Below are positions 9,409 through 19,005 of a stretch of 27,539 nucleotides of DNA, one piece after another (positions within the stretch are counted from its first letter, which is position 1; each line of letters starts with the position of its first letter). The position numbers and the translations under genes were made by a program. The stretch is from Chara braunii (lineage: Eukaryota > Streptophyta > Charophyceae > Charales > Characeae): NCBI GenBank assembly GCA_003427395.1, contig BFEA01000049.1, forward strand, positions 1,483,345 through 1,510,883. Direction: 5' to 3'. A model generated the notes under the pieces. The model was not told the origin of the DNA. It was given only the letters and a program-made list of their open reading frames with translations, and searched no databases.

Positions 9409-10369
9409 CCTGTAGACTACCCCCTTAGGCGTTCTACTGCCAGATTCTCTCTATTCGGTGCTGGATCGATCTGGGCACTACCCCTGAAGGTGCTTCAGAC
9501 AAGTCCTTGTACTCTTCCAGCAAACTGGCGATAGTAGGATGGATCTTCTCTTCTTCTTTGGTTTGTTAGAAATTGGCCTAACATAGGTTACAATACCTGC
9601 TCTTCAAGTTGCTCCTTTCTCACAAGTCTGGTGAATGAGGGAGCACTGAAGCAGCAATGTACGACGGGATTGTCTACCCCTGACTCAATATACAGGCGGA
9701 CTTGCTTAACTTCGCCTGACGGGCTAGGGAGCCTGAACTCGTGCTCTCTGAGGTGCAAAGTGGCTTCTGCTGCCTCTCCCCAATCCGTCCCTAAAACTAT
9801 GTCGAACGCGAGATTCTCTTATGTAAGAAGAGTCAAGGAGTGGAGGACCTTCTCTACCTTCCCTTCCTTCTCTAGGCGGAAATATGCCTGAACTCCCTCA
9901 CCGTACTCCTCGACTCGCTGCCTACTGTTGTCTGCAAGGATGTTGACTACAGGCTCTCTTAAACGTTGGACTTTCAAGTTGAGCTTTAACTTTTCAGCGC
10001 CTTACGACTAATATAACTCCTAGTTGCCCCACTATCTATAAGACCTCCTACTTTGGCTCTAAAAATCTCTAGGTTTGCAAGGATTAGTTGTCCTTTCCCA
10101 TCCTTCTTCATCTTGGCCCAAGCTTGCCTCCTCTCTCTCAACTCTTCAGTTAAGCCTGTGAGGGAAGCGTTTAGAGAGACTCTAACAAGCAGTCTCTGGA
10201 CAACTTGCTAGACGCTGGCCAGCAACCTCTGCCATGGAGATATGTGGAGTGGGAGACTCCATCTTGCGCTCACGCTCAGATCCACATACTCCTATGGTAG
10301 GGGCAATTGCAACCCCTACCGACGATTGTCTTTTGCTGCCCCAGAAGCAACACGCCTCCTATACTTGGG
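9409..10369 (-). pseudogene. pol: Element A protease and protease-RT linker
   Basis: The retropepsin-like protease signature GGLIDSGATRSYIS is read on the minus strand, with the Asp-Ser-Gly-Ala at 10036-10025. The catalytic Asp is intact. A stop follows about seven codons later and the next ~550 bases hold short fragments. Near 9500 LLEEYKDLSEAPSGVV resembles the spacer that precedes RT in this family. The frame of gag and protease changes to the RT frame around 9440. The protease would cut the Gag-Pol polyprotein. Confidence 0.8.
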
Positions 10370-10980
10370 ACAAAATTTGATGATATGGTCGGGATCCCCG
10401 TAGAATACACACTCAGACCTATCTATACAACCCTGCCACACATTCTGCTCAATTCCCAAAACTTCCCAAGGTCGTCCCTCGGGCTGACCTGGGTGCCACC
10501 ATCCCTATCTGGGAGGTGACCGACTCTGACAAAGACGGTTAGACGGGGGACCTTGACCCCTTCCTCCCGCTTAGCGGTTTCCATTGTCGCCAACCCCCTG
10601 GCCGCCCTGTCCTCGGCCACCTGGGGCCCAGCCATTCCGGCCAGGCCCTCATCCTCCTCCTTCCGGCCTCCCTCCGGCCGCGACAGCGGCGTAGGTTCTC
10701 CCCTTATCTACACTATTATCCTCCTCCTTCAGTCCCCACTCAATGTTTGAGTAAGGAATCTCCTCAGCACCACCTTCTTCTATCGTGAGAATCAGACTGT
10801 CTTTGGCCTTGACCTGGCCAAAGATGGTGCGTCCCTTCCACGTTTTTCCTCTCGCCAAATCCTGGTGCTAGAGCGCGATAATTGGCGACGCTTGCGCAGC
10901 AAACGAAACAGACTCTCTACTAAGAACATCATACGTGATGTTTGGTCGTTGCTTTCAGGCAAAGAAGTGTCCTTGCACAT
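10370..10980 (-). pseudogene. gag: Element A gag C-terminus with degenerate zinc knuckle
   Basis: In the gag frame a basic/acidic stretch (TWKGRTIFGQVKAKDS, then EEIPYSNIEWGL) is followed by a Pro/Gly/Arg-rich region and at 10411-10370 by ECVFYGDPDHIIKFC. That spacing fits a CX2CX4HX4C nucleic-acid-binding knuckle with the second Cys changed to Tyr. Just upstream, an LFYPALPEHVQGHFF segment ends the capsid-like part. Several in-frame stops interrupt it. Confidence 0.7.
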
Positions 10981-11014
10981 GCTCAGGTAATGCGGGGTAG
11001 AAGAGTTGAACTAA

Positions 11015-11893
11015 CTATGTGTAAGTGACTCCGTATCCGGGCACAACAATCAACTCATCCATGGCAGATTTAAGGGCATGCATACTCTTCCATTGCCGTG
11101 TGTTGATCATTTGCAGCTTGTCGGACGCTTTAAGTCCCCGCGTGACATCTGAAAATCGCTCCCTAAGGGACTTAAAGAACTCGGAAAAGGGGGTGACTCT
11201 AGAATATGTGACCATATCATTGTCACAATTCGCGGCTCGTGCGAGCGACCTTGCAAAGTTGGTCGCCTCATCCCTCAATGCCTGTAAGGCCACTAGAACA
11301 TGGTCTTTTGGCGCGACGCCCTGTAAATACAGATAGGAATTTACATTGGCCTCCCAATTGTCAAGGTCCTCTCCCTTCTTTCCACTGAAGCTCTGAGGGA
11401 AACGAGCCTTGACTTGCTTGTGGCGTGGGGCAGGCTCCTCTTCCTTGGAAGAGACTAGCTTGGCGCCCTCTATGGCACCTGTGCAGAATTCCTTGGTGCT
11501 ACTAATCGCAAGGTGGGCTTGGTCCACCATTTACTTCATCATATCGCGTGCGAAATCTTTGAATCCTGTGAGCATCGCTTCTAACTTAATATCATGACTG
11601 CGAAGGTGCTGCATCTGCTCGCGTTGCACGGTCGGAAAGGCTTCTACCCTTTGTGTCAGGGTATCTAACTTAGTTTCCATCTTAGTTGCTTCCCTGATCT
11701 TCCCCATTCTGGTCTCTGCCCCTTTCAGGTCCTTCTCTGTCCTCTCTGCTGCTTCCAACTCCGTCTTGGGAAAACCGCCATCTCCACGCCAACTATTGTT
11801 CCTCTTCCTTCGCTCTTCTCTGCAAAAGGTCCCTTTCTGCCTCCAACTCTTTTCTGGCTGCTTCTTCCCCAAGCTCGATATGTGCCTACCCAT
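11015..11893 (-). pseudogene. gag: Element A gag capsid region, one internal stop
   Basis: Two minus-strand open stretches in the same frame (11893-11534 and 11530-11015) are separated by a single TAA at 11533-11531. The first is Lys/Glu-rich with a coiled-coil-like run (TKMETKLDTLTQRVEAF). The second has the retrotransposon gag signature FSGKKGEDLDNWEANVNSYL, then VALQALRDEATNFARSL and FKSLRERFSDVTRGLKASDK. Gag forms the particle that packages element RNA. A further stop near 11013 separates the last capsid part. Confidence 0.88.
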
Positions 11894-12150
11894 TCTTCAA
11901 TCTTCTTGTCTACCTCCTCTAAGGAGGTCCCACTTGTACTTGCCTCGCCCGTACTTCTTTCCAACGGCTGCTCTACTTTTGACTTCCACTTATTTCTCTA
12001 CTTCGACCTGTATTGCTGCCATCTTCTCCTCCTGCTCCTTCCACCTTTCCATTTCCTCCTCCATCTGCTTCTTCTTCGCCTCCTACTCCTTTAGCAGGGT
12101 TACCATCTTCACCTGCTTAATCAACTCCCTCTTCTCCCTCTTCTCACCAT
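11894..12150 (-). pseudogene. gag: Element A gag N-terminal coiled coil, frameshifted
   Basis: Upstream of the open gag stretch the minus strand encodes Lys/Glu-rich heptad-like sequence in shifting frames, for example MERWKEQEEKMAAIQVEVEK and SLEEVDKKIEEWVGTYRAWG. An ATG at 12150-12148 soon meets a stop in its own frame, so the original start is uncertain. Composition suggests an N-terminal coiled coil before capsid. Several indels are needed to explain the frame changes. Confidence 0.55.
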
Positions 12151-13110
12151 GGTGAAAGGGCACAATTACAAGCGATTTCGCTCCTCAACACGTAGACCTA
12201 CCAATCTGACTCTCGTCTAAGGGTACTTTCTAGTTACTACTCGGATACATCTAGGTCGTCACTACAAAACTAATTGGCTGATCAGGAGGCATTTAAGGAG
12301 ATCCCCCATAACTCTTGAAAAATTCTTTAACGTCGCAGACAGGACGACGCGATCAACCGAGTTCTCTCAAGACTTAGACATTTGGACGCACAGCCCACAG
12401 CTCGGGGTTCGGGCCTACCACGCCACACTGAGCAGCCCGCCGGTCAATACCCGTCCTTGTGGGTCTTGTCCCTGGGACGTGTCAGTCGTCAGACACGGCC
12501 TTTAGCCTTACTAAGTCTCGTGTGGATTTGGGCTCACAGTTCTACGACCACATCCACAGAGTCCTATTGACCTGGACATAAGTAACAGGGAGATATGAAT
12601 GACTCCGACAGACCTGACGTCTGAGGGTGCACATCCACAGGGTGAGGGCTAGGCCAGGGCTTGGAGAGAGAATACCGCTCGTCTTCTTGCTCCAGCTCGA
12701 TCAATGCTTTGGTCAACCCTCCTGGTCAACGGTCTGTTCAACTTCGGTCAACACTAGTCAACGACCTTGGTCAATCCTTCGGTCAACGTTGGTCAACTCT
12801 CCTAGTCAAACCTCCAACCTTCCAGCTATGGTGGTCAACCTTCTCCTTCGTCACCGTCTTCCTCTCCCTGCACCTTGGCTATGGCTGCTTCACCTCCCTC
12901 TTCGTCAACTTCCTTCTTCTTTCTCTCTGTGCCTCTTCTTTCTCCCTTCTTGATGGTCTTCTTCTTCTCCTAGCTTGGTAGCTATGGCTGCTGTCCACGA
13001 TGGCCTCCTTCTCTTTCCCTCTATCTCTATCTCTCTCACGTCTCTGCAGTACTCTGGCTACGGCGGCTTTCTCTCAACTCCAACTTACTGCAGCTCCAAT
13101 GTAGACAACG
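12151..13110 (-). other. Element A untranslated leader
   Basis: About 1 kb lies between the PBS and the probable gag start. It is pyrimidine-rich on the plus strand between 12850 and 13060, and frames there follow composition. Its most striking content is a cluster of TTGACC words (listed separately). No coding domain was seen. Confidence 0.6.
12711..12838 (-). promoter_or_regulatory. Cluster of W-box-like TTGACC/T sites
   Basis: On the element sense (minus) strand TTGACC occurs seven times, with plus-strand GGTCAA starting at 12711, 12724, 12746, 12769, 12781, 12791 and 12833. TTGACT occurs twice (12756 and 12804). TTGAC followed by C or T is the core bound by plant WRKY factors. Nine in 128 bp is far denser than chance. 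The site is downstream of the LTR, in the leader, so a role in transcription is inference; it could also be a decayed short tandem repeat. Confidence 0.55.
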
Positions 13111-13129
13111 GGAACCAGCTCCGATACCA
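13111..13129 (-). other. Element A primer binding site (tRNA-iMet type)
   Basis: One base inside the 5' LTR end, the minus strand reads TGGTATCGGAGCTGGTTCC. Plant LTR elements primed by initiator-Met tRNA usually carry TGGTATCAGAGC; here position eight is G instead of A. The same change is present in element B. Confidence 0.85.
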
Positions 13130-13130
13130 G

Positions 13131-14139
13131 TGCAATCAGACTCGACTCCAAACTTGCTTTCAACGTACATACACGCGAACTGATGGCAAAACCAAACTCT
13201 TCAACTCAGAATCAACAATGAACTCGCACTTAAACTTTGTTCAAGTCAATTGTACAACTGGCCGCTATGGCGGCCGAAAATTGTCTCCACCACCAGCCTC
13301 ACTCTCCCACATGCACGCATGTACGAGGATCACCCTGAATGTCCACACTACACAGACACACACGCTCTGTACACTCTGTCTGCACTAACAGCTGGGCAGC
13401 TATGGCCGTCGTCGTCTTGCTCACTGGCCAGCTATGGCCGCTGTCTTGCTCACTGCCCACTTCCTCTCTGAGCACCTGCAGACCTCCACGCACAAGTCAC
13501 CGAAGCAGCACTTCCACATGACTCCCAGGCGAATGAATGAATGGTCGGACGCTGCCTCTTTATTTATACTTCCTTGGAGATGGTTGGGCCCTGCCCCATA
13601 ACGTGTGGGCCTGGGCCAAAACGCGTGGTCTTGGGAAACTTCCAGATGCGTGGCCCACTAGCCAAAACGCATGGTCCTGGGAAACTTCCAGATGCGTGGC
13701 CCACTGGCCAAAACGCGTGGAACTCTCCGCGTGGTCCAGAACCTTCCCCACGTGCAGCCCTTACGCAGGTACTCGCTGACTCAAACAGACTCTTCCGGAC
13801 AGACTCTTCTGCACCCTAGAGCCTACGGATTGACTCTTAGGCCTATGAAGAGGTAAGTAGAGACTTCTAGAACAGACCTTCCTAAGCTAATGGTAACAAA
13901 CTTACTAACCTACACACCGGATCAAGCCCAACTTCCCTTCCTACAGCCTAACCTATGACACAGGACAGGTCTAGGGATCGAATCTCACTCAGCGCACAGG
14001 GTCAATGTACAGGGTTCAGCATAGGTCTACGGATCGAATCTCAGTCAGCACACACGGTCAATGTACAGGGTTCAGGCATAGGTCTAGGGATCAAATCTCA
14101 GCGTCTGCAATGTCATGTCAACTGGATGAAACCGTTTCA
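13131..14139 (-). repeat. Element A 5' LTR (1009 bp)
   Basis: Direct-repeat partner of 5856-6775 with the same TG...CA ends. The PBS on its inner side makes it the 5' LTR on the minus strand. It has two copies of the 46-bp unit (starting 13633 and 13679) and three of the 57-bp unit (GATCRAATC at 13976, 14032 and 14089), which explains most of its extra length. A TATAAATA box is kept at 13568-13561. Confidence 0.92.
13561..13568 (-). promoter_or_regulatory. TATA box in element A 5' LTR
   Basis: TATAAATA on the minus strand, matching 6287-6280 in the other LTR. Position inside the 5' LTR upstream of the PBS suits the element promoter. Confidence 0.6.
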
Positions 14140-14316
14140 CAGCGGGCCCTGTCCCGAGTCCCCTAACTTTCCGGACAGGCTCATTCGAATTCTCCAAATG
14201 CGCTGGTGGTTCAAGGCCCTGCTGCTGTCTTGCTGGAGCACTCGAATTCAAATGCCTCATCAGAACAGCCGCAGCACCTTCACCGTGCATGACCATCACA
14301 GGCCTCATGCACATCG

Positions 14317-14400
14317 TCTTCTTCTTCTTCTTCTTCTTCTTCTTCTGCCTCCTCCTCCTTTGCCGCCTCCTCCTCCTCCTCCTTGTCCTCTGCTCTTCTT
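14317..14400. repeat. TTC/TCC trinucleotide microsatellite
   Basis: About ten TTC repeats (14318-14347) followed by CTCCTCC-type trinucleotides. It generates Leu/Pro or Glu-rich frames that are not genes. The pyrimidine bias continues to ~14640 with Pro/Ser-type frames. Confidence 0.9.
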
Positions 14401-14654
14401 AATCGCCCATTCCCCTCCTCCCACCGCCCATCTCCCACCTCCCTCCACCCTTTACCTTCCTCCCTCCTGCAAGCCATCTCCCCCTTCCCTCCTCCTTCCT
14501 GTGTGTCATCCCACTCCTTCCACCTGCCATTTGCCCCCCTTATGAGCACCATCACCCTCCTCCGACCTGCCATCTGCTGCCTCCATCCCACCACGTCCCT
14601 CCTCCCTTTTGTGTGCCATCTCCCTCCTCCCTCCTATCTCACACAGACAAAAAG

Positions 14655-15045
14655 ACAAAGAGAGAGAGAGAGGTGGGGAAGGGAGCGAGAGGGAGGGAGA
14701 GGGTGGGGGGAAGAGAGAGAGAGGGAGAGAGAGTGTGAGAGAGAGATAGATGGAGAGAAAGAGAGACGGACAGACGAACAAACAGACAGACAGACACAGA
14801 CACAGACAGACAGACAAACAAATAGAGACATACATACAGACAGATAGAGACCGACAGAGACAGGCCGACTGATCGACCGACCAACCGACCGATAGAAGGA
14901 CGGACCAACCGACGGAAGGACTTAACGATGGAACGATTGACCAATGGACCGACCAACCGACAGACCGATGTACCAACCAATCGGCGGGCCGACAAACTGA
15001 CCGACCAACGGACCCACCAACAGACAGACAGACCCACCCTGTTCA
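14655..15045. repeat. Compound GA / GACA / GACC microsatellite
   Basis: GA repeats with G-rich interruptions (14655-14770) grade into GACA and ACAG tetranucleotides (14770-14860), then into GACC/GACN units such as CGACCGACCAACCGACCG (14860-15035). Frames on either strand give Ser/Leu/Val/Cys or Arg/Asp/Thr repeats and are not genes. Confidence 0.9.
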
Positions 15046-15093
15046 ACAACAGTTGAGTAGATCCAATCAGTGTCGTCACCACGTATGGGGACG

Positions 15094-15176
15094 GCCCGTA
15101 TGAGCTTCCATACGACCGTACGTACGGGCCCTCAGCACCTGTACAGGCCGTACGTACGAACTTCTGGCCCTCCGTA
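15094..15176. repeat. CGTACG-rich palindromic cluster
   Basis: CGTATGG, CATACGACCG and CCGTACGTAC words recur, including the perfect 12-bp palindrome CCGTACGTACGG at 15116-15127 and a near copy at 15148-15158. No gene covers it. Confidence 0.7.
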
Positions 15177-15298
15177 CGTGGCCTTCCAGGGGGGGTTCGG
15201 GGGTGTAGATTGCATGGGGGGGTTGCGGGTGTCAGAGGGTACCCCTCCATCAACAAACAAAAGAATTTTTTTTGGGGGGGGTGGGGGTCGGATTGTAG

Positions 15299-15440
15299 AA
15301 AAAGGAAAAAAACCTAGGTTACCATTGGTCCGGAGACCGGACGTCTCCACCGGACGTCTCCCCGGACGTCTCCCCCCCCCCGTCGTCCGGATTTCCGGAC
15401 GACGCCTTTTTGGCACTAAGAAAAAAAAAAAAAAAAAAAT
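15299..15440 (+). repeat. CCGGACGTC-rich block, left copy
   Basis: It reads A-rich, CCTAGGTTA, then three CCGGACGTCTCC units (15337, 15350, 15362), a perfect hairpin (15381-15404) and a run of about 20 A. A related block lies inverted at 15690-15835. Together they may be a short non-autonomous repeat family with an A tail. Confidence 0.55.
15381..15404. other. Perfect 10-bp inverted repeat with 4-base loop
   Basis: CGTCGTCCGG is followed by ATTT and then CCGGACGACG, its exact reverse complement. It is followed by CCTTTTTGG and an A run. It could form a stable stem-loop. Confidence 0.85.
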
Positions 15441-15521
15441 TATGACAGTGTTGCGCATGGCCTAGAGACCCCCACAAAAAAATTCAGATTTTTCTGAGCA
15501 TTTGCTGATAGGGTGGTATTT

Positions 15522-15556
15522 GGGGGGGGGGGGGGGGGNNNNANGGGTTTTGGTGN
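15522..15556. other. Poly-G run and ambiguous bases
   Basis: Seventeen G (15522-15538) run into N at 15539-15542, 15544 and 15556. This is an unresolved stretch and exact spacing here is unreliable. Confidence 0.95.
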
Positions 15557-15689
15557 GGATAGGAGGGGTATAGATGGGGAATGAATCTTTAAAGATTTTT
15601 ATTATTTATTCTACTGGCCCAAATGATCCAAAAATTTGGTGGCATACACCTAATGCAAGGTGGAAGCCACATGATTTTTTTCATTTTTC

Positions 15690-15835
15690 ATTTTTTTTTT
15701 TTTTTTTTTTGCGCTAGGTCGGACATACCCTGTCCGGTCCGACGTCCGACCAAACGTCCGGTCAGACATCCCGGACGGTCAGGGGGGTCCCGGACGTCCG
15801 GCCCGATAACCTAGAAAAAAACCTAAAAACAAATT
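15690..15835 (-). repeat. CCGGACGTC-rich block, right copy (inverted)
   Basis: Read on the minus strand it gives a short A/T stretch, CTAGGTTATC, CCGGACGTCCGGG, further CCGGACGT-type words, CCTAGCGC and then a long A run. This is the order of the left copy at 15299-15440. The two blocks point toward each other across the ambiguous-base stretch. Confidence 0.55.
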
Positions 15836-15836
15836 G

Positions 15837-15903
15837 TTTGATTGATTGATTGATTGATTGGTTGGTTGGTTGGTTGGTTGGTTGGTTGATTGATTGATTG
15901 ATC
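15837..15903. repeat. GATT / GGTT tetranucleotide microsatellite
   Basis: TTGA-type repeats switch to about seven GGTT units and back to GATT. A second short GATT run is at 15948-15968. These produce Asn/Gln/Ser-repeat frames that are not genes. Confidence 0.95.
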
Positions 15904-16001
15904 CTAAAATACAAAAAATAAAGAAAAAAAAATCCATGCAAAAGAAAGATTGATTGATTGATTGATTGTTTGGTTGTGGGGGGGTCGCATCCCCCCTGCT
16001 T

Positions 16002-16002
<1 letters not shown>

Positions 16003-16050
<48 letters not shown>
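16003..16050. repeat. (CA)24 dinucleotide microsatellite
   Basis: Twenty-four uninterrupted CA units; they account for the His-Thr and Cys-Val repeat frames seen on the two strands. Confidence 0.97.
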
Positions 16051-16051
<1 letters not shown>

Positions 16052-17682
16052 GCGCTGTCGGAGGGCGCGGTGTCCCGGCCCTCCGCAGTGTACCAGGCAC
16101 GCCCCACTTTTGACACAGTGGTGTATGAGACTCGTCCTATGCGTGGCCTGTTCCTGGACTGATCAAGCTGGCACTCCCACGGCAAAAGGAGGGGGTGCGC
16201 CACTGGATTTTCGATTGGTCCACGCACGCTCAGCGCTCTGCTGTACAGCAGAGCACAGCCAACCTGTGGTCGGCATAGCCGCTGGGCTCGCCCAGGGACT
16301 CACAGCGACGACAACACCGGGATGAGTGAGGTGATCATGGGTGTTCAGCTGTGGTGGGAAACACACGCTGACAAAGTCAGACGAGTCCCGTTCTTTGTTC
16401 CATATCACCCCCACCCCCATCGTTGGAGTGGTGTGGTTGGGTACGGATGCGCGGAGCAGGGTAACAGGGTGAGCATGAGACTTGCCCTGCAACTCATGCA
16501 AGAAAGTAAGCTTCCATGAAAGAACTGCAGTATACGTTGTTTGGCGTACTTTGAGAACTACCCGATAAAGAATGGCGCTTGAGTGTGATCTACGTCTATC
16601 GTCATTGACCTGTCCCTGTTATAAAGAGGTTGCTCGTAGCAGAGAATGAGTGCCGCACGCGAGCGCTGGAAGTCAGACTTTTCATGGGAAAGCTTGTATG
16701 TGATCTTGTCGCTCGCGTCACTCGCCACCAAGTGTGACTCATACTACTTCCTTGTTGCGCAGTAGTTCACTACAGACGCGACGAGCAGGATGCTAGCTGC
16801 TTGCGGACAGATTTCGTGGAGCTTCAGCAGGGTAACTGTGAACAAACTAACAGTGATGTCATTATTTGCAAGAATATCCCTGGTCAAGAAGCATTCCACA
16901 CTTGGTTTATTCTTTACTTTCTTATCTCTCTCCTGCGCTAGAGTACGAACACCTGTTGTTGTCTCTAGTGCAGTCTCTAGCAATATGCAAGGATATCACA
17001 CTCAGTAGGAGTATACGCTCGGCAATCAGGTATTAGTGTCACGCCCAGAAGTCAACCCATCATGAGTTGTTCAAGAGAGATGTGCATGCTGACTATAATT
17101 GATATTACCTGTTTCCTTGCATGATCTTTGTCACTTACCAACTCATACTTCATTTCGGATATGACGTGGTAGAAGCAGGCGAGCAAACGAGATGCTGGTG
17201 ACGAGTTATAGTTCGTGACATCGGACTTTCTTGGAAACCAGTTCTAGAAACCAAGTGATTGATTGTTGACGTCACTTACTGTCACATGTGATTTGCATGG
17301 TTCACCTTTTGTTTGTGGTAGTAGTGAGCGCTTGACGCAATTTACGAGAGAGAGAGAGAGTGCCATTCGATGTAGGACCTTCATAAAATGTGATACCAAT
17401 GAGGGATGAGCGTGAATCCCACAGTTGATGCAACTCTTGGTGCGATTCGAGTCAGTTACCATCGCGACCATCTCCTTTGTGGTGAGAAGAAGGCGGATGT
17501 ACGAGGTGGGAAATTGAATAGTAGACCCTCTCTGATAACGTATACGCAAAACCTATTTTCAGATCCTCAACCATGTGATGACCCGACCAAACATGGACTG
17601 AGACACAGTTGATTTCTGAGTTTTGTTCATGGACTGAATGCCTTGCTGAGTTTCCCGCTTGCTACCAAGTTCTGCATGTCTG
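16051..17682. other. Stretch without a recognisable gene
   Basis: About 1.6 kb of mixed composition up to the element B insertion. Open frames are short (60-110 codons) with no motif I recognise. A GA run is at 17346-17360. The sequence directly before the insertion joined that after 26692 before element B arrived. Exons of an interrupted gene cannot be ruled out. Confidence 0.5.
17679..17682. other. Element B target-site duplication, left
   Basis: TCTG directly before the left LTR matches TCTG at 26693-26696 directly after the right LTR. It marks the duplicated insertion target. Confidence 0.75.
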
Positions 17683-18972
17683 TGTTATGATTCTGCTTGT
17701 TCGTTGGCTGAAGGCCAACACTCACTCACATAGACTTCTGCACATGCCCATACATACACAGAAGGAAGGGGAGAGGGCAGGAGTATCACACCGCACAGGG
17801 AGAGATAGACACAGCGGAAGACTTGACCATGCGGTATGACAGGGTACACTGAAAGTGCAATTCACTCCACTCAATCCTCACAACCAGTTATATAGAAAAG
17901 TCGAGCAGATCACATCCAGAGAACAGTGAAACGATGATCATTCCAACATAGTATCACACTGTTTATTAAACTCAAGAGTCTCGAATTGTCAAGATAACTT
18001 CAGTAGCCAACCCTGCGTAACACCCGTAACACCCCCTGAGCCCCTGAATCATCAAGCGCCACCAGATACAGCCTCCTAGGGGCAGCACCACCCTGGAACA
18101 GGCCTCTGAGGCCAAGCGCCACTCAGAGGATGANTGAATCATCAAGCGCCACCAGATACAGCCTCCTAGGGGCAGCACCACCCTGGAACAGGCCTCTGAG
18201 GCCAAGCGCCACTCAGAGGATGAAGAAGACCAGCGCCGTAGTATCTGATGATGACGAAGTGTCGGGAGACTTCCCGGATGGAAGTCTGCAGCAGCGCCAC
18301 CAAACCCTGACAAGATGACCTCTGAGATGAAGGAGCTGCAGCGCGAACCCTCTGGGACCCCACTCCGAAGGAGGGTCCAGCAGGGCACCAATCTCTCTCG
18401 CCTCCAGCAGACCTCGATAACCCAGACCTCTGTCAGCCCCTGCGTGCTGGCAGAGTACAGCGCAGGTCCCAGCTATGGCCTGCACTCCGAAGGTCTGGCT
18501 ATGCCCGACTCCTTCCACGCTGAGCCGTCACCACTTCCGGTTCACGCGTAGCGCAGCAGCCATGTACTCGGTACCAACTGCCAAAAGCCCTGAGCCGATG
18601 TGCCCATCCTACTTCTAGCCTACACCGACCTAGACCGGACTGACTGACCGACCGGTACCGTTTCTGTTTCGGCCTCTCGGCCTCTACCGGACCCGGCTAT
18701 AGGCTATAGGACCGTCTATTAGAATAGGCCCTTAGGGCCTGTCTGTCCTAGGGTAGCCCGGGCCTGCTATGCGCAGTTAGGTAGCTATAGGGAAACCTGT
18801 TAGTACCGGGCCTGTATTTTCTCGGATTTGCAGATATGTCCCTCAAGAATTTCCTTCACAGGTAGGTCTCTCAGTTAGCCCTCAGCCAAACAAAATTACG
18901 AATCTGTCCTACCTAAAGTACAGCCTCGACAAAGCAAGGCTACGGGCGACCAGAAAACAGCAAGTCATTGCA
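17683..18972 (-). repeat. Element B 3' LTR (1290 bp)
   Basis: Direct-repeat partner of 25388-26692, with TG...CA ends and a PPT on the inner side. The minus strand has AATAAA at 17967-17962, kept in the other LTR, and TATATAA near 17895, which is changed in the other LTR. An 89-bp duplication around one N lies at 18045-18223. Confidence 0.93.
18045..18223. repeat. 89-bp duplication flanking a single N (left LTR)
   Basis: Bases 18045-18133 and 18135-18223 are identical, separated by N at 18134. The same arrangement occurs in the right LTR at 25750-25928. It looks like two contig ends that overlap but were not merged. Confidence 0.95.
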
Positions 18973-18990
18973 GACCTACCCTTCCCCGGA
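18973..18990 (-). other. Element B polypurine tract (PPT)
   Basis: The minus strand reads TCCGGGGAAGGGTAGGTC immediately before the TG of the 3' LTR. The purine-rich core GGGGAAGGG is interrupted by a few pyrimidines next to the LTR. Confidence 0.65.
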
Positions 18991-19005
18991 GCGAGGACCT
19001 CCGAG

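Larger units (their letters stand above)
5856..14139 (-). mobile_element. Element A: full-length degenerate Ty3/gypsy chromovirus
   Basis: The element has two direct LTRs, both starting TGCAATCAG and ending TTTCA on the plus strand (5856-6775 and 13131-14139). The minus strand between them reads PBS, leader, gag, aspartic protease, RT, RNase H, integrase, chromodomain, PPT. This order and the chromodomain place it among chromoviruses. Many stops and indels break gag and pol, so it is inactive. In the first 100 bases the LTRs differ at about five sites, and they also differ in internal repeat number, so the insertion is not recent. The flanking 4-mers, CAGG on the left and CAGC on the right, match at three of four positions and may be a decayed target duplication. 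Confidence 0.93.

Noticed and set aside
12661-12981. Plus-strand frames of about 107 codons in the element A leader
   Set aside because: They are antisense to the element, pyrimidine-driven and contain the TTGACC cluster; no protein family is seen.
13955-14545. 196-codon plus-strand frame starting in the element A LTR
   Set aside because: It runs from LTR repeats into a TTC/TCC microsatellite; the repeated N-terminal units are the 57-bp LTR repeat.
14280-15256. Long open frames with Ser/Leu/Val/Cys or Pro/Leu repeats on both strands
   Set aside because: They follow GA, GACA, TTC and TCC microsatellites; no codon structure or domain is visible.
14317-16051. CRISPR-like array or other regular repeat-spacer system
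   Set aside because: Repeats here are contiguous microsatellites without unique spacers, and the setting is eukaryotic.
15762-16227. Frames with Cys-Val, His-Thr and Asn-Gln-Ser repeats
   Set aside because: They are the translation of (CA)24 and GATT/GGTT repeats.
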